DNA from: Sutcliffiella horikoshii
GTDB taxonomy: Bacteria; Bacillota; Bacilli; Bacillales; Bacillaceae_I
Direction of reading: 5' to 3'
NCBI RefSeq assembly: GCF_019931755.1
Contig: NZ_CP082918.1
Coordinates: forward strand, 104,001 to 168,000
Length of the DNA: 64,000 bases
Part shown: piece by piece, positions 20,160 through 32,356 of the stretch
Layout of the letters: each line of letters begins with the position of its first letter
Numbering within the stretch: the first letter of the stretch is position 1
Translations under genes and position numbers: made by a program
Notes under the pieces: generated by a model
Database searches by the model: none
The model's input: only the letters and a program-made list of their open reading frames with translations
What the model was told of the DNA's origin: nothing

Positions 20160-20585
20160 GTGGCTAAAAAAGTAATTAAAATGGTAAAGCTACAAATTCC
20201 GGCAGCGAAAGCTAACCCAGCACCACCAGTTGGACCAGCACTAGGTCAAGCAGGTGTTAACATCATGGGTTTCTGTAAAGAGTTTAACGCTCGTACAGCA
20301 GATCAAGCTGGATTGATTATCCCTGTTGAAATCACGGTTTTTGAAGACCGTTCATTTACATTTATTACGAAAACTCCACCTGCTGCAGTTTTACTTAAAA
20401 AAGCAGCTGGTATTGAGTCTGGTTCTGGTGAACCAAACCGTAATAAAGTTGCAACAGTTAAGCGTGATAAAGTACGCGAAATTGCGGAGACGAAAATGCC
20501 AGATCTAAACGCTGCAAGCGTAGAAGCTGCAATGCGCATGGTTGAAGGTACTGCTCGTAGCATGGGTATCGTCATCGAAGACTAA
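20160..20585 (+). CDS. rplK: Ribosomal protein L11
   Basis: A 141-aa protein of the GTPase-associated centre; it binds 23S helices 43/44 and is the thiostrepton/RelA-stimulus site. The proline-rich [20 protein letters not shown] is near residues 16-35. I choose GTG 20160 ([14 protein letters not shown]), preceded by AAGGAGGTG; a frame extension upstream overlaps the L1 leader and is not plausible. The predicted L1 site in the leader suggests feedback control. Confidence 0.98.
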   Translation: MAKKVIKMVKLQIPAAKANPAPPVGPALGQAGVNIMGFCKEFNARTADQAGLIIPVEITVFEDRSFTFITKTPPAAVLLKKAAGIESGSGEPNRNKVATVKRDKVREIAETKMPDLNAASVEAAMRMVEGTARSMGIVIED

Positions 20586-20615
20586 TCCATTGCTTTTGAT
20601 TTAACTGCTGTTCAG

Positions 20616-20656
20616 GGTTGCGGATTTTGGTTTACGGCCAATCCGCAACCTTTATT
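20616..20656 (+). terminator. Hairpin between rplK and rplA
   Basis: A perfect 11-bp stem GGTTGCGGATT (20616-20626) / AATCCGCAACC (20640-20650) is followed by TTTATT. The T-run is short, so it may be a partial terminator or an RNase/processing stop that tunes the L11:L1 ratio. Confidence 0.6.
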
Positions 20657-20701
20657 CGTGGGAGGTTATTCCGCTAAAACCACATAAGGAGGACGTTTAA
20701 A

Positions 20702-21406
20702 ATGGCTAAAAGAGGTAAAAAGTACATCGAAGCTGCGAAACTTGTAGACCGTCAAACGGCTTACTCTGTTAACGAAGCTATCGAGTTAGTAAAGAAAACA
20801 AACACTGCGAAGTTCGACGCTACTGTGGAAGTTGCATTCCGTCTTGGAGTTGACCCTCGTAAAAATGACCAACAGATCCGTGGAGCAGTAGTGCTTCCTC
20901 ATGGAACTGGTAAAACTCAAAAAGTCCTAGTTTTCGCTAAAGGCGAAAAAGCGAAAGAAGCAGAAGCTGCTGGAGCTGACTATGTTGGGGATGCTGACAT
21001 GATCGCGAAAATCAACCAAGGTTGGTTCGATTTCGACGTAATCGTTGCTACACCAGACATGATGGGTGAAGTTGGTAAACTAGGACGCGTATTAGGACCT
21101 AAAGGCCTAATGCCAAACCCTAAAACTGGTACAGTTACATTTGATGTAACGAAAGCTGTTAACGAGATCAAAGCTGGTAAAGTTGAATACCGCCTTGATA
21201 AATCCGGAAACATCCACGTACCAGTAGGTAAAATCTCTTTCGAAGATGCGAAGCTTGTTGAAAACTTCACAACTATCTATGAGACTTTACTAAAAGCTAA
21301 ACCGGCTGCTGCAAAAGGTACATTCATGAAGAACGTTGCCGTTACTTCTACAATGGGCCCTGGAGTAAAAGTTGACACTTCTACTTTCGTAGCTACCAAA
21401 AACTAA
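20702..21406 (+). CDS. rplA: Ribosomal protein L1
   Basis: A 234-aa protein of the L1 stalk that helps deacylated tRNA leave the E site and, in the family, represses its own operon. Conserved blocks visible: [34 protein letters not shown] and [14 protein letters not shown]. Normal length. Start after AAGGAGGACG. Ends just before the strong rplJ promoter. Confidence 0.98.
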   Translation: MAKRGKKYIEAAKLVDRQTAYSVNEAIELVKKTNTAKFDATVEVAFRLGVDPRKNDQQIRGAVVLPHGTGKTQKVLVFAKGEKAKEAEAAGADYVGDADMIAKINQGWFDFDVIVATPDMMGEVGKLGRVLGPKGLMPNPKTGTVTFDVTKAVNEIKAGKVEYRLDKSGNIHVPVGKISFEDAKLVENFTTIYETLLKAKPAAAKGTFMKNVAVTSTMGPGVKVDTSTFVATKN

Positions 21407-21410
21407 CATA

Positions 21411-21439
21411 TTGACACAAGATAACTAGACGGTTATAAT
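21411..21439 (+). promoter_or_regulatory. Consensus SigA promoter of rplJL
   Basis: TTGACA (21411-21416), 17-bp spacer, TATAAT (21434-21439): both hexamers match consensus exactly. It drives the L10 leader and rplJ-rplL. Confidence 0.9.
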
Positions 21440-21464
21440 AATCGTTGTGTTTATAAAATGATAT

Positions 21465-21600
21465 TGTTTGTACCGTAGACAGTAGGTGCCGCAAGGCTTA
21501 ATTTCCTACCGAGGTGTGAATTTTTACGATTTAAAGCCTTGTGCTTTTAACGATAAAACTTCTGCCTCCACCTGCGTGGAGGCATTCTTTATGTACACCG
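21465..21600 (+). ncRNA. L10 leader (ribosomal protein autoregulatory RNA)
   Basis: The leader carries the GTAGACAGTAGGTGCCGCAA...CCTACCGAGGTG arrangement typical of the Bacillus L10 leader, with the AGTAGG/CCTACC pairing (21481-21510). It ends in a terminator-like hairpin TGCCTCCA (21563-21570) / TGGAGGCA (21577-21584) followed by TTCTTT. L10(L12)4 binding is known to repress rplJ in this family of leaders. Confidence 0.85.
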
Positions 21601-21640
21601 GTCGGTATAAGTGGTAACCAACTTTTTAGGAGGTGTAACG

Positions 21641-22141
21641 ATGAGCAAAGCAGTTGAAGTAAAAAAACAAGCTGTTGGAGAAATCGCTGACAAGTTTAAA
21701 GGTTCTGTATCTACTATCGTAGTTGACTACCGTGGACTTAACGTTTCGGAAGTAACAGAACTTCGTAAACAACTTCGTGAAGCAGGTGTTGAGTTCAAGG
21801 TTTACAAAAACTCTTTAACTCGCCGTGCGGCTGAAGCAGCAGACATCAACGGACTTAATGACGCATTAACAGGACCTAACGCTATCGCATTCTCTACTGA
21901 AGATGTAGTAGCTCCTGCTAAGATCCTTAATGACTTCGCGAAAAAACACGAAGCATTAGAAATCAAAGCTGGTGTAATCGAAGGAAATGTTGCAACGGTT
22001 GAAGAAGTGAAAGCTCTTGCTGAACTTCCATCCCGCGAAGGTCTTCTTTCCATGTTGCTTAGCGTCCTTCAAGCTCCAATCCGCAACTTGGCTCTTGTTA
22101 CGAAAGCAGTTGCAGATCAAAAAGAAGAGCAAGGCGCTTAA
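21641..22141 (+). CDS. rplJ: Ribosomal protein L10
   Basis: A 166-aa stalk-base protein that carries L7/L12 dimers on its C-terminal helix. Conserved [19 protein letters not shown] and [14 protein letters not shown] are seen. ATG 21641 ([10 protein letters not shown]) follows AGGAGGTG; an in-frame GTG at 21611 lies before that ribosome binding site and is rejected. Under the L10 leader upstream. Confidence 0.98.
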   Translation: MSKAVEVKKQAVGEIADKFKGSVSTIVVDYRGLNVSEVTELRKQLREAGVEFKVYKNSLTRRAAEAADINGLNDALTGPNAIAFSTEDVVAPAKILNDFAKKHEALEIKAGVIEGNVATVEEVKALAELPSREGLLSMLLSVLQAPIRNLALVTKAVADQKEEQGA

Positions 22142-22206
22142 TTTCAATCTAGCAAGTTAAGTAAGAAAAACAAAAAAACTTATAATATCTAAGGAGGAAA
22201 TTAACA

Positions 22207-22566
22207 ATGACACACGAACAAATCATTGAAGCGGTTAAAAATATGACTGTTTTAGAATTAAACGACCTAGTAAAAGCAATCGAAGAAGAATTTGGTGTAA
22301 CTGCTGCTGCTCCTGTAGCTGCTGCTGGTGTAGCTACTGAAGCTGCTGCTGAGCAAACTGAATTCGACGTAATCCTAGCTAACGCTGGCGGACAAAAAAT
22401 CAAGGTTATCAAAGTAGTACGTGAAATCACTGGCCTTGGTCTTAAAGAAGCTAAAGAAGTTGTAGACAACGCTCCTAAAGCTCTTAAAGAAGGTATTGCT
22501 AAAGAAGAAGCTGAAGAAATCAAAGCTAAACTTGAAGAAGTTGGAGCTTCTGTAGAAGTTAAGTAA
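22207..22566 (+). CDS. rplL: Ribosomal protein L7/L12
   Basis: A 119-aa multicopy stalk protein that recruits translation GTPases. It has an N-terminal dimerisation helix region (1-35), an alanine-rich hinge (about 36-53) and a globular C-terminal domain ([22 protein letters not shown]). Strong AAGGAGG site. Followed by the operon terminator. Confidence 0.98.
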   Translation: MTHEQIIEAVKNMTVLELNDLVKAIEEEFGVTAAAPVAAAGVATEAAAEQTEFDVILANAGGQKIKVIKVVREITGLGLKEAKEVVDNAPKALKEGIAKEEAEEIKAKLEEVGASVEVK

Positions 22567-22587
22567 TTACAGGCTCTTAAAAAGGAA

Positions 22588-22617
22588 AGCTCGCTACGTG
22601 TTAGCGGGCTTTTTTTA
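22588..22617 (+). terminator. Terminator after rplL
   Basis: A 9-bp stem AGCTCGCTA / TTAGCGGGCT (22588-22596 with 22602-22610, including one G-T pair) is followed by seven T. Confidence 0.9.
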
Positions 22618-22734
22618 AACGGTGCCACAACTTGATGTAAGGATCGTTTGGTTACTGTCTTTTTCAAGGGTGCTAATATATGAAGTTGATTTGTTGAAAA
22701 GCTAGTGTTAGCTTTTCAGATAAGGAGACTAAAT

Positions 22735-23337
22735 ATGACGAATCATTATTATACAAACAAGCCATCTGTGGAAAGCAACCGTCAACAATGGAAATTTGAT
22801 TTAAAAGGTAACAACTTTTCTTTCATAACGGATAGCGGTGTTTTTTCAAAAAAAGAAGTGGACTTTGGATCAAGAGTGCTGATAGAGGCTTTTGAAGAAC
22901 CGGAAGTGGAAGGTCGCATTCTGGATGTTGGCTGTGGATATGGTCCGATTGGATTGTCTCTTGCTAAATTTTATCCACATCGTCACGTGGACATGATTGA
23001 TGTCAATGAAAGAGCTGTTGAGCTTGCCAAAGAAAACGGTTCTATTAACAAAGTGGAGAATATCACTGTTTTCACCAGTGATATCTATGAAAATGTCACT
23101 TCCACCGATTATGCGGCAATACTTTCTAATCCGCCGATACGCGCTGGCAAAAAAGTTGTTCATGAAATTTTAGAAAAGGCATGGACGCATTTGGCGCCAA
23201 AAGGTGAACTGTGGATTGTGATCCAAAAGAAACAGGGAGCTCCTTCTGCAATGGAGAAATTGGAATCATTGTTTGAGGAAGTGGAAGTTGTGACAAAGAA
23301 AAAAGGCTACTCCATCATCAAATCAAAAAAGGGTTGA
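22735..23337 (+). CDS. ybxB: YbxB, class I SAM-dependent methyltransferase (RsmC-like)
   Basis: A 200-aa methyltransferase related to the catalytic half of 16S rRNA guanine-N2 methyltransferase RsmC. The SAM-binding motif I ILDVGCGYGPIGL is near residues 63-75, the acidic VDMIDVNERAVELA follows, and the catalytic-type motif is SNPPI. It lacks the N-terminal half of enterobacterial RsmC, as usual in Bacillus. ATG 22735 follows AAGGAG; an upstream in-frame GTG (22705) has no ribosome binding site. Its substrate is inferred. Confidence 0.92.
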   Translation: MTNHYYTNKPSVESNRQQWKFDLKGNNFSFITDSGVFSKKEVDFGSRVLIEAFEEPEVEGRILDVGCGYGPIGLSLAKFYPHRHVDMIDVNERAVELAKENGSINKVENITVFTSDIYENVTSTDYAAILSNPPIRAGKKVVHEILEKAWTHLAPKGELWIVIQKKQGAPSAMEKLESLFEEVEVVTKKKGYSIIKSKKG

Positions 23338-23362
23338 CTTGGTTTTTTTGTTATGGTAGCAT
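23334..23362 (+). promoter_or_regulatory. Candidate rpoBC promoter
   Basis: -35 TTGACT (23334-23339) overlaps the ybxB stop; 17-bp spacer; -10 TAGCAT (23357-23362). It would give a leader of about 255 nt before rpoB. Confidence 0.55.
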
Positions 23363-23474
23363 TGTTTAATGCCAATATGTATTTTTCTGAGCGCTAATAT
23401 TTTTATGTATTTTGCATGTATAAAATTAGTATGCTTGGAAAAGATAGTAAAATCAATAGAGCGATTGTAAAAAC

Positions 23475-23506
23475 GTGGTTTTCTGTATTGAAACCATTTT
23501 TTATTT
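23475..23506 (+). terminator. Attenuator-like hairpin in the rpoB leader
   Basis: GTGGTTTT (23475-23482) pairs with GAAACCAT (23490-23497), and the stem runs into TTTTTTATTTTT. No gene ends here, so it is a leader element rather than an operon end. Confidence 0.5.
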
Positions 23507-23625
23507 TTAACTTGGATTCATTTTTCAGTATTGTTTCCATGTTGAATGTTTTTTTATGTTTGGCTTTGAGTGGTTTATATTTTTTAAACTACTATTAATA
23601 ACGCTTGATACGAGGGGTGAATCAG

Positions 23626-26600
23626 TTGACAGGTCAACTAGTTCAATACGGACGACACCGCCAACGCAGAAGTTATGCTCGCATTAGTGAAGTATTAGAT
23701 TTACCAAATCTAATAGAGATTCAAACATCTTCTTATCAATGGTTCCTTGATGAAGGATTAAGAGAAATGTTTCATGACATTTCCCCAATTGAAGACTTCA
23801 CAGGAAATCTATCTTTAGAATTCATCGATTATAGCTTAGGGGAACCTAAATATTCTGTTGAAGAATCAAAGGAAAGAGATGTTACATACTCAGCTCCTTT
23901 ACGTGTGAAGGTTCGTCTCATTAACAAAGAAACTGGTGAAGTAAAAGACCAGGATGTATTTATGGGTGATTTCCCGTTGATGACGGATACTGGTACGTTC
24001 GTTATTAATGGTGCAGAACGTGTTATTGTATCTCAGTTAGTGCGTTCTCCAAGTGTGTATTACAGCGGAAAAGTAGATAAAAATGGTAAAAAAGGCTTTT
24101 CGGCTACTGTTATTCCAAACCGTGGTGCATGGTTAGAATACGAGACTGACGCTAAAGATGTTGTATATGTTCGTATAGATCGTACTCGTAAACTACCAGT
24201 AACGGTTCTTTTGCGTGCTCTTGGATTCGGTTCCGACCAGGAAATCATTGATCTTCTTGGCGAAAACGAGTACCTTCGCAATACTTTAGATAAGGATAAC
24301 ACAGAAAGCACAGAAAAGGCATTACTAGAAATATATGAGCGTCTACGCCCTGGTGAACCACCAACGGTTGAAAACGCGAAAAGTTTATTAGAGTCTAGAT
24401 TTTTCGATCCTAAACGCTATGATTTAGCAAGTGTTGGAAGATACAAGATTAATAAAAAGCTTCATATCAAGAACAGACTTTTCAATCAACGTATCGCTGA
24501 AACACTTGTAGACCCTGAAACTGGGGAAATCATTGTAGAAAAAGGTACACTGTTAGATCGTAGAACTTTAGACCGCATTCTACCTAACATTGAAGACGGC
24601 ATCGGCCTGACTTCTTTCCATCCGCATGGCGGGGTAGTGGAAGATGAAGTGCCAATGCAATCTATTAAGATATATGCACCGAATGATGCAGAAGGTGAAA
24701 AAGAAATCGTCGTTTTAGGCAACGGTTTTATAGAAGAAAAAGTAAAGCATATCGCTCCGGCGGACATCATTGCTTCTATCAGTTACTTCTTTGACCTTCT
24801 ACACGGTGTAGGCGATACAGATGATATCGATCACCTTGGTAACCGTCGTTTACGTTCTGTTGGAGAACTTCTTCAAAACCAGTTCCGTATCGGTCTATCC
24901 AGAATGGAGCGTGTGGTTCGTGAAAGAATGTCCATCCAGGACACTAACACAATCACTCCTCAACAATTGATCAATATCAGACCTGTTATTGCATCTATTA
25001 AAGAGTTCTTCGGAAGCTCTCAGTTATCTCAGTTCATGGATCAAACGAATCCATTAGCTGAATTAACACATAAACGTAGATTGTCTGCGCTTGGACCTGG
25101 TGGTTTGACGCGTGAGCGTGCCGGCTTTGAAGTACGTGACGTTCACTACTCTCACTATGGCCGTATGTGTCCGATCGAGACTCCTGAGGGACCAAACATC
25201 GGTTTGATTAACTCCCTTTCTTCTTTTGCGAAAGTGAATAAATTTGGTTTCATCGAAACTCCTTACAGAAGAGTTGACCCTGAAACGGGCCGTGTGACAA
25301 ACCAAATTGATTACTTGACTGCAGATGAAGAAGATAACTATGTAGTAGCCCAAGCGAACGCACGCCTTGGTGAAGATGGAACTTTCCTTGATGAGAATGT
25401 TGTTTCCCGTTTCCGCGGCGAGAACACGGTTGTTGTAAGTGAGAGAATCGACTACATGGACGTTTCTCCTAAGCAGGTTGTATCTGCTGCGACAGCTTGT
25501 ATTCCTTTCTTGGAAAACGATGACTCCAACCGTGCCCTAATGGGAGCAAACATGCAACGTCAAGCTGTACCTTTATTGCAACCGGAATCCCCGATTGTTG
25601 GTACTGGGATGGAGCACGTTTCTGCTAAAGACTCCGGAGCTGCCGTAATCTGTAAACACCCTGGTGTTGTAGAACGTGTAGAAGCCCGCGAAGTTTGGGT
25701 GCGTCGTATGGAAGAAGTAGACGGACAACAGGTAAAAGGCAACCTTGATAAGTACAGAATGCTTAAATTCATTCGTTCTAACCAAGGAACTTGCTATAAC
25801 CAACGTCCAATCGTTTCTGTTGGTGACGTTGTAACAAAAGGAGAAATCCTTGCAGACGGTCCATCCATGGAAAAAGGTGAATTGGCACTTGGCCGTAACG
25901 TAATGGTCGGTTTCATGACATGGGACGGTTATAACTATGAGGATGCTATCATCATGAGTGAGCGTCTGGTAAAAGATGATGTGTACACTTCCATTCATAT
26001 TGAAGAATATGAGTCAGAAGCACGTGACACAAAACTTGGACCAGAAGAAATCACACGTGATATCCCGAACGTTGGGGAAGAGGCACTTAAAAACCTTGAC
26101 GATCGCGGAATCATCCGAGTAGGTGCGGAAGTAAAAGACGGAGACCTGCTAGTAGGAAAAGTAACACCTAAAGGGGTTACGGAACTTACTGCAGAAGAGC
26201 GTCTATTACACGCAATCTTCGGTGAGAAAGCAAGAGAAGTACGTGATACATCACTAAGAGTTCCACATGGTGGTGGCGGTATCGTACTTGATGTAAAAGT
26301 GTTCAACCGTGAAGATGGTGACGAATTGCCACCAGGTGTTAACCAATTGGTTCGTGCATACATCGTTCAGAAGCGTAAAATTTCTGAAGGTGACAAAATG
26401 GCCGGACGACATGGTAACAAAGGGGTAATCTCTCGTATCTTACCGGAAGAAGATATGCCTTACTTGCCAGATGGAACACCAATTGACATCATGTTAAACC
26501 CACTAGGGGTACCTTCTCGTATGAACATCGGGCAGGTATTGGAGCTTCACCTGGGAATGGCAGCAAGAACATTGGGTATCCACGTTGCTTCCGCCGTATT

Positions 26601-27183
26601 TGATGGCGCGCGTGAAGAAGACGTTTGGAGCACGCTTGAAGAGGCTGGCATGGCAAGAGATGCAAAAACAGTATTGTATGACGGAAGAACAGGTGAGCCG
26701 TTCGACAGCCGTGTATCTGTAGGGATCATGTATATGATCAAACTTGCGCACATGGTTGATGATAAGCTTCACGCACGTTCCACTGGGCCATACTCACTTG
26801 TTACGCAACAACCACTGGGCGGTAAAGCTCAATTTGGTGGACAACGTTTCGGTGAGATGGAGGTTTGGGCACTTGAGGCTTATGGTGCCGCTTATACACT
26901 ACAAGAAATCCTTACAGTTAAATCTGATGACGTAGTAGGACGTGTGAAAACGTACGAGGCGATCGTTAAAGGTGAAAATGTACCTGAACCAGGTGTACCT
27001 GAATCCTTCAAAGTATTGATCAAAGAACTTCAAAGTTTAGGTATGGACGTAAAAATCCTATCAGGCGATGAAGAAGAGATAGAAATGAGAGATCTAGAGG
27101 AAGATGAAGAACAAGCTTCCGAAGGTATTTCCCTTGATTCAAATCAAGTAGAAGAAGTAAAAGAAACTGTCGCTAAAGACTGA
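23626..27183 (+). CDS. rpoB: RNA polymerase beta subunit
   Basis: This 1185-aa subunit forms half of the catalytic cleft. The rifampicin pocket [18 protein letters not shown] followed by [13 protein letters not shown] has the wild-type family sequence, so no rifampicin-resistance change is seen in it. The C-terminal [18 protein letters not shown] block and an acidic tail are present. I use TTG 23626 ([13 protein letters not shown]), 5 nt after GAGGGGTGA, as in B. subtilis; an in-frame TTG at 23605 precedes the ribosome binding site. rpoC follows after 66 nt. Confidence 0.98.
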   Translation: MTGQLVQYGRHRQRRSYARISEVLDLPNLIEIQTSSYQWFLDEGLREMFHDISPIEDFTGNLSLEFIDYSLGEPKYSVEESKERDVTYSAPLRVKVRLINKETGEVKDQDVFMGDFPLMTDTGTFVINGAERVIVSQLVRSPSVYYSGKVDKNGKKGFSATVIPNRGAWLEYETDAKDVVYVRIDRTRKLPVTVLLRALGFGSDQEIIDLLGENEYLRNTLDKDNTESTEKALLEIYERLRPGEPPTVENAKSLLESRFFDPKRYDLASVGRYKINKKLHIKNRLFNQRIAETLVDPETGEIIVEKGTLLDRRTLDRILPNIEDGIGLTSFHPHGGVVEDEVPMQSIKIYAPNDAEGEKEIVVLGNGFIEEKVKHIAPADIIASISYFFDLLHGVGDTDDIDHLGNRRLRSVGELLQNQFRIGLSRMERVVRERMSIQDTNTITPQQLINIRPVIASIKEFFGSSQLSQFMDQTNPLAELTHKRRLSALGPGGLTRERAGFEVRDVHYSHYGRMCPIETPEGPNIGLINSLSSFAKVNKFGFIETPYRRVDPETGRVTNQIDYLTADEEDNYVVAQANARLGEDGTFLDENVVSRFRGENTVVVSERIDYMDVSPKQVVSAATACIPFLENDDSNRALMGANMQRQAVPLLQPESPIVGTGMEHVSAKDSGAAVICKHPGVVERVEAREVWVRRMEEVDGQQVKGNLDKYRMLKFIRSNQGTCYNQRPIVSVGDVVTKGEILADGPSMEKGELALGRNVMVGFMTWDGYNYEDAIIMSERLVKDDVYTSIHIEEYESEARDTKLGPEEITRDIPNVGEEALKNLDDRGIIRVGAEVKDGDLLVGKVTPKGVTELTAEERLLHAIFGEKAREVRDTSLRVPHGGGGIVLDVKVFNREDGDELPPGVNQLVRAYIVQKRKISEGDKMAGRHGNKGVISRILPEEDMPYLPDGTPIDIMLNPLGVPSRMNIGQVLELHLGMAARTLGIHVASAVFDGAREEDVWSTLEEAGMARDAKTVLYDGRTGEPFDSRVSVGIMYMIKLAHMVDDKLHARSTGPYSLVTQQPLGGKAQFGGQRFGEMEVWALEAYGAAYTLQEILTVKSDDVVGRVKTYEAIVKGENVPEPGVPESFKVLIKELQSLGMDVKILSGDEEEIEMRDLEEDEEQASEGISLDSNQVEEVKETVAKD

Positions 27184-27249
27184 TGGCCAACAGTACTTTA
27201 AAGATAAGCATTTGGGTAGAACCTGTAGATTATAAGGGAGGTAGGCCCC

Positions 27250-30200
27250 TTGCTAGATGTTAATAATTTTGAATATATGAAAATAGGCCTTGCTTCACCC
27301 GACAAGATCAGATCCTGGTCTTTCGGGGAAGTCAAGAAGCCTGAGACAATTAACTATCGTACATTAAAGCCAGAAAAAGATGGGTTATTCTGCGAAAGAA
27401 TTTTCGGTCCTACAAAGGACTGGGAATGTCACTGTGGTAAATACAAGCGCGTCCGTTATAAAGGCGTTGTCTGTGACCGCTGTGGTGTAGAAGTAACAAG
27501 AGCGAAAGTACGTCGTGAACGCATGGGTCACATCGAGCTTGCTGCTCCTGTATCCCACATCTGGTACTTCAAAGGAATCCCAAGCCGCATGGGTCTTGTT
27601 CTTGACATGTCCCCACGTGCGCTAGAGGAAGTAATTTACTTTGCATCTTACGTGGTAACAGAAACAGGCGACACTCCTTTGGAGAAGAAGCAACTGCTTT
27701 CTGAAAAGGAATTCCGTGCATACCGTGAAAAGTATGGTCAAACATTCCAAGCAGCCATGGGTGCAGAAGCAATCAAGAAACTTCTTTTTGATATCGACTT
27801 GGAAAAAGAAGTTGATACGCTAAAAGAAGAGCTTAAAACTGCTCAAGGTCAACGCCGTACAAGAGCAATTAAGCGTCTGGAAGTATTGGAATCCTTCAGA
27901 GGATCCGGCAATGAACCATCTTGGATGATCCTTGATGTGCTACCGGTTATCCCTCCTGAATTACGTCCAATGGTTCAATTGGATGGTGGTCGTTTTGCGA
28001 CTTCCGACTTGAATGACTTGTATCGCCGTGTAATCAACCGTAACAACCGTTTAAAACGTCTTCTTGACCTTGGTGCTCCAAGCATCATCGTACAGAACGA
28101 AAAACGTATGTTACAAGAAGCTGTTGACGCACTTATCGACAATGGTCGCCGTGGCCGTCCGGTAACAGGACCTGGTAACCGTCCATTGAAATCTCTTTCT
28201 CATATGTTGAAAGGGAAGCAAGGTCGTTTCCGTCAGAACTTACTAGGAAAACGTGTTGACTACTCTGGTCGTTCCGTTATCGTAGTAGGACCTAACCTGA
28301 AAATGTACCAATGTGGATTACCGAAAGAAATGGCCCTTGAGCTATTCAAGCCTTTCGTAATGAAAGAACTTGTAGAACGCGGGCTTGCACATAACATTAA
28401 GAGTGCGAAGCGTAAGATCGAACGCGTACAACCAGAGGTTTGGGACGTATTGGAATCCGTTATCAGGGAACATCCAGTATTACTAAACCGCGCACCAACT
28501 CTACACAGACTAGGTATTCAAGCATTTGAACCTACACTTGTAGAAGGCCGTGCTATCCGCCTTCATCCACTTGTATGTACTGCATACAACGCGGACTTTG
28601 ACGGAGACCAAATGGCTGTTCACGTACCTCTTTCTGCTGAAGCACAAGCTGAAGCACGCATCTTGATGCTTGCTGCACAGAACATCCTGAACCCTAAGGA
28701 TGGAAAGCCAGTAGTAACACCTTCCCAGGATATGGTACTTGGTAACTACTACTTAACACTAGAGCGAGAAAACGCTGTAGGTGAAGGAATGGTATTCAAG
28801 GATACGAATGAAGCGCTTATCGCTTATTCAAACGGCTATGTACATCTGCACACTCGTGTAGCGGTATATGCAGGTTCCTTAAATAACGAAACATTCACCG
28901 AAGAGCAAAAACAACAGCTTCTAATTACGACAGTAGGAAAGTTGATCTTCAACGAAATCCTGCCGCCGTCATTCCCTTACATTAACGAACCGACAAAGTT
29001 CAACTTAGAAGTAAATACTCCTGAGAAGTACTTTGTGGAAAAAGGTGCGAATGTAAAAGAAGCGATACAAGCACAAGAATTAATCGATCCATTTAAGAAG
29101 AAAATCCTTGGTAACATCATTGCGGAAGTGTTCAAACGCTTCAAGATTACGCAAACATCCGAAATGCTTGACCGCATGAAGAACCTTGGATTCCGTTACT
29201 CTACTAAAGCTGGTATCACAGTTGGTGTAGCAGATATCGTAGTTCTTAAAGAGAAAGATGAAATCTTGGTGGAAGCACAAACAAAAGTTGATACAGTTCT
29301 TAAGCAGTTCCGCCGTGGTTTAATCACAGAGGAAGAACGTTATGACCGCGTTATCTCCATCTGGAGTGCTGCGAAGGATAAGATCCAAGGATTGCTAATG
29401 GAGTCCTTACCACGCTTGAACCACATCTTCATGATGAGTGATTCCGGTGCCCGTGGTAACGCATCTAACTTTACACAGTTAGCTGGTATGCGTGGACTAA
29501 TGGCCAATCCATCTGGACGTATCATTGAATTACCGATCAAATCCAGTTTCCGTGAAGGTCTTACGGTATTGGAATACTTTATCTCTACTCACGGTGCGCG
29601 TAAAGGTCTTGCCGATACAGCACTGAAAACTGCCGATTCTGGTTACTTGACTCGTCGTCTTGTAGACGTGGCGCAGGATGTTATCGTTCGTGAGATTGAT
29701 TGTGGAACAGACCGCGGTCTGCACATATCCTCTCTGAAGGACGGTACGGAAGTAGTAGAAAAATTAGAAGAGCGTTTAGTCGGCCGTTATGCAAGAAAAG
29801 CTGTGAAGCATCCTGAAACCGGGGAAGTTCTTGTTGCGGGTAACGATTTAATCACTGAAGACCTTGCTACAACCATTGTAGAAGCAGGCGTGGAAGATGT
29901 TTGGATCCGCTCTGTATTTACATGTGACACTCGTCACGGTGTATGTAAAAAATGTTACGGCCGCAACCTTGCGACTGGCTTAGAAGTAGAAGTGGGAGAA
30001 GCAGTAGGTATTATCGCTGCCCAATCTATCGGTGAGCCGGGAACTCAGTTGACGATGCGTACATTCCATACAGGTGGGGTTGCAGGAGACGATATCACAC
30101 AAGGTTTACCGCGTATCCAAGAGATCTTCGAAGCGCGTAATCCTAAAGGTCAAGCGGTCATCTCTGAAATTGATGGTGTTGTTACATCCATCAACGAAGG

Positions 30201-30846
30201 TCGCGACCGTCAGCAAGAAATCACTGTCCAAGGTGAAGTGGAAACGAGAAACTACACAGTACCATATACTGGCCGCCTTAAAGTCGGCGTAAATTCAGAA
30301 GTATTACGTGGCCAGGAACTAACAGAAGGTTCCATCGATCCGAAAGAACTACTGAAAGTGAAAGATATGGTATCTGTACAGGAGTATCTATTGCTTGAAG
30401 TTCAAAAAGTATACCGTATGCAAGGGGTAGAAATCGGTGACAAGCACGTAGAGGTTATGGTTCGCCAGATGCTACGTAAAGTACGTGTTATTGATGCTGG
30501 TGATACAGATGTACTACCAGGAACACTGCTTGATGTTCACCAATTCACTGATGCAAACGAACGTGTACTTCTTGAAGGCAGAACACCTGCAACCGGACGT
30601 CCGGTATTACTAGGTATCACGAAAGCTTCTCTTGAAACGGATTCCTTCCTATCTGCAGCTTCCTTCCAGGAAACGACAAGAGTCCTGACAGACGCTGCGA
30701 TTAAAGGAAAACGCGACGAGTTACTAGGTCTTAAAGAGAATGTTATCATCGGTAAACTAGTTCCAGCTGGTACAGGTATGAACCGCTACCGCAAATTCGA
30801 TCTAACGAAAGAAGTCGGCAAAGAAGAGCCTGTAACGGTAGAATAA
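27250..30846 (+). CDS. rpoC: RNA polymerase beta' subunit
   Basis: A 1198-aa catalytic subunit. The zinc-binding cysteines are C60, C62, C75 and C78. The magnesium-binding NADFDGD motif is at 447-453 with D449, D451 and D453. The trigger-loop region [18 protein letters not shown] is present, and the enterobacterial insert is missing, as normal for Firmicutes. The start is TTG 27250 behind GGGAGGTAG. Followed by a strong hairpin terminator. Confidence 0.98.
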   Translation: MLDVNNFEYMKIGLASPDKIRSWSFGEVKKPETINYRTLKPEKDGLFCERIFGPTKDWECHCGKYKRVRYKGVVCDRCGVEVTRAKVRRERMGHIELAAPVSHIWYFKGIPSRMGLVLDMSPRALEEVIYFASYVVTETGDTPLEKKQLLSEKEFRAYREKYGQTFQAAMGAEAIKKLLFDIDLEKEVDTLKEELKTAQGQRRTRAIKRLEVLESFRGSGNEPSWMILDVLPVIPPELRPMVQLDGGRFATSDLNDLYRRVINRNNRLKRLLDLGAPSIIVQNEKRMLQEAVDALIDNGRRGRPVTGPGNRPLKSLSHMLKGKQGRFRQNLLGKRVDYSGRSVIVVGPNLKMYQCGLPKEMALELFKPFVMKELVERGLAHNIKSAKRKIERVQPEVWDVLESVIREHPVLLNRAPTLHRLGIQAFEPTLVEGRAIRLHPLVCTAYNADFDGDQMAVHVPLSAEAQAEARILMLAAQNILNPKDGKPVVTPSQDMVLGNYYLTLERENAVGEGMVFKDTNEALIAYSNGYVHLHTRVAVYAGSLNNETFTEEQKQQLLITTVGKLIFNEILPPSFPYINEPTKFNLEVNTPEKYFVEKGANVKEAIQAQELIDPFKKKILGNIIAEVFKRFKITQTSEMLDRMKNLGFRYSTKAGITVGVADIVVLKEKDEILVEAQTKVDTVLKQFRRGLITEEERYDRVISIWSAAKDKIQGLLMESLPRLNHIFMMSDSGARGNASNFTQLAGMRGLMANPSGRIIELPIKSSFREGLTVLEYFISTHGARKGLADTALKTADSGYLTRRLVDVAQDVIVREIDCGTDRGLHISSLKDGTEVVEKLEERLVGRYARKAVKHPETGEVLVAGNDLITEDLATTIVEAGVEDVWIRSVFTCDTRHGVCKKCYGRNLATGLEVEVGEAVGIIAAQSIGEPGTQLTMRTFHTGGVAGDDITQGLPRIQEIFEARNPKGQAVISEIDGVVTSINEGRDRQQEITVQGEVETRNYTVPYTGRLKVGVNSEVLRGQELTEGSIDPKELLKVKDMVSVQEYLLLEVQKVYRMQGVEIGDKHVEVMVRQMLRKVRVIDAGDTDVLPGTLLDVHQFTDANERVLLEGRTPATGRPVLLGITKASLETDSFLSAASFQETTRVLTDAAIKGKRDELLGLKENVIIGKLVPAGTGMNRYRKFDLTKEVGKEEPVTVE

Positions 30847-30849
30847 AAG

Positions 30850-30886
30850 AAAGATTGTCGGGTATCCCCCGACAATCTTTTCAATG
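30850..30886 (+). terminator. Terminator after rpoC
   Basis: A nearly perfect stem AAAGATTGTCGGG / CCCGACAATCTTT (30850-30862 with about 30868-30880) has a 5-nt loop and a short T-run. It separates rpoBC from the str operon. Confidence 0.85.
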
Positions 30887-30901
30887 TTATTCGATAAAGT
30901 G

Positions 30902-30930
30902 TTGACATTCAAAAATAGAGATGGTAATAT
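30902..30930 (+). promoter_or_regulatory. SigA promoter of the ybxF-rpsL-rpsG-fusA operon
   Basis: TTGACA (30902-30907), 17-bp spacer, TAATAT (30925-30930). Confidence 0.85.
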
Positions 30931-30973
30931 AGCAAAGGTGCTTATATAACCTGTTGCTTTGGAGGATATGTTA

Positions 30974-31222
30974 ATGTCTTATGAAAAAGTGATGCAGGCA
31001 AACACCTTCATTGTTGGTACAAAACAAACGGTGAAGGCGCTGAAATCCGGAACAGTAAAAGAGGTTGTCATTGCAGAAGATGCTGATGTGATTGTTACAC
31101 AGAAAGTTGTCCAAACTGCCAATGAGCACAACATACCAGTCTTAAAAGTAGATTCGATGAAAAAACTCGGAAAAGCTTGCGGGATTGAAGTGGGTGCCTC
31201 CGCTGTTGCGATCATTCATTAA
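30974..31222 (+). CDS. ybxF: YbxF, L7Ae-family K-turn-binding protein
   Basis: An 82-aa protein of the L7Ae/L30e/S12e family; the B. subtilis homologue binds kink-turn RNA. The family core [24 protein letters not shown] and the C-terminal [19 protein letters not shown] are visible. ATG 30974 (MSYEKVMQA) follows GGAGGA; the in-frame TTG at 30959 is before it. First gene of the str operon. Its RNA partner in the cell is not known from sequence. Confidence 0.94.
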   Translation: MSYEKVMQANTFIVGTKQTVKALKSGTVKEVVIAEDADVIVTQKVVQTANEHNIPVLKVDSMKKLGKACGIEVGASAVAIIH

Positions 31223-31300
31223 AAACTGTTTTTGTGAGTGCAGATTCGCAAAGACTTTGTTTTTTACCTAAAAATGAACCACCTGGATATGTGGTCTTAA

Positions 31301-31747
<447 letters not shown>

Positions 31748-31796
31748 TAAACTTCAAACTGCTTAACATTAAGTTACCCGAAAGGAGGAAAATAAT

Positions 31797-32267
31797 ATGC
31801 CACGTAAAGGCCCTGTTGCAAAAAGAGACGTATTACCAGATCCGTTATACAACTCTAAATTAGTAACTCGTCTTGTAAATAAATTAATGATCGATGGTAA
31901 GAGAGGAAAATCTCAAGCTATCATCTATAACGCATTCAAACTAGTTGGTGAGCGTTCCGGACAAGAACCTATGGAAGTGTTCGAACAAGCTATGAAAAAC
32001 ATCATGCCTGTTCTTGAAGTTAGAGCACGCCGTGTAGGTGGAGCAAACTACCAAGTACCTGTAGAGGTGCGCCCAGATCGTCGTACAACTCTTGGACTTC
32101 GCTATTTAGTTAACTACTCTCGTCTTCGTGGAGAGAAAACGATGGAAGAGCGTTTAGCTAACGAAATCCTTGATGCTGCTAACAACACTGGAGCTTCAGT
32201 TAAGAAGCGTGAAGATATGCACAAAATGGCAGAAGCAAACAAAGCGTTTGCTCACTACCGCTGGTAA
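31797..32267 (+). CDS. rpsG: Ribosomal protein S7
   Basis: A 156-aa primary assembly protein of the 30S head, contacting the E-site tRNA. Conserved [20 protein letters not shown] and the C-terminal [11 protein letters not shown]. Start after AAAGGAGG. Between rpsL (49 nt) and fusA (89 nt). The fusA-side gap holds a small inverted repeat (AGCTGTTAAG..CTTAACAGCT, near 32285-32311). Confidence 0.98.
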   Translation: MPRKGPVAKRDVLPDPLYNSKLVTRLVNKLMIDGKRGKSQAIIYNAFKLVGERSGQEPMEVFEQAMKNIMPVLEVRARRVGGANYQVPVEVRPDRRTTLGLRYLVNYSRLRGEKTMEERLANEILDAANNTGASVKKREDMHKMAEANKAFAHYRW

Positions 32268-32356
32268 GATCACATACTATCTGGAGCTGTTAAGACAAGT
32301 ACTTAACAGCTTTAGGTATAAATTAAATCTAGTTACTTAGGAAGGAGAAATACACT

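Noticed and set aside
23416..23598. Possible 60-aa membrane protein in the rpoB leader
   Set aside because: No ribosome binding site, very AT-rich, no resemblance to a family, and it lies over the leader hairpin. Treated as a chance open frame.
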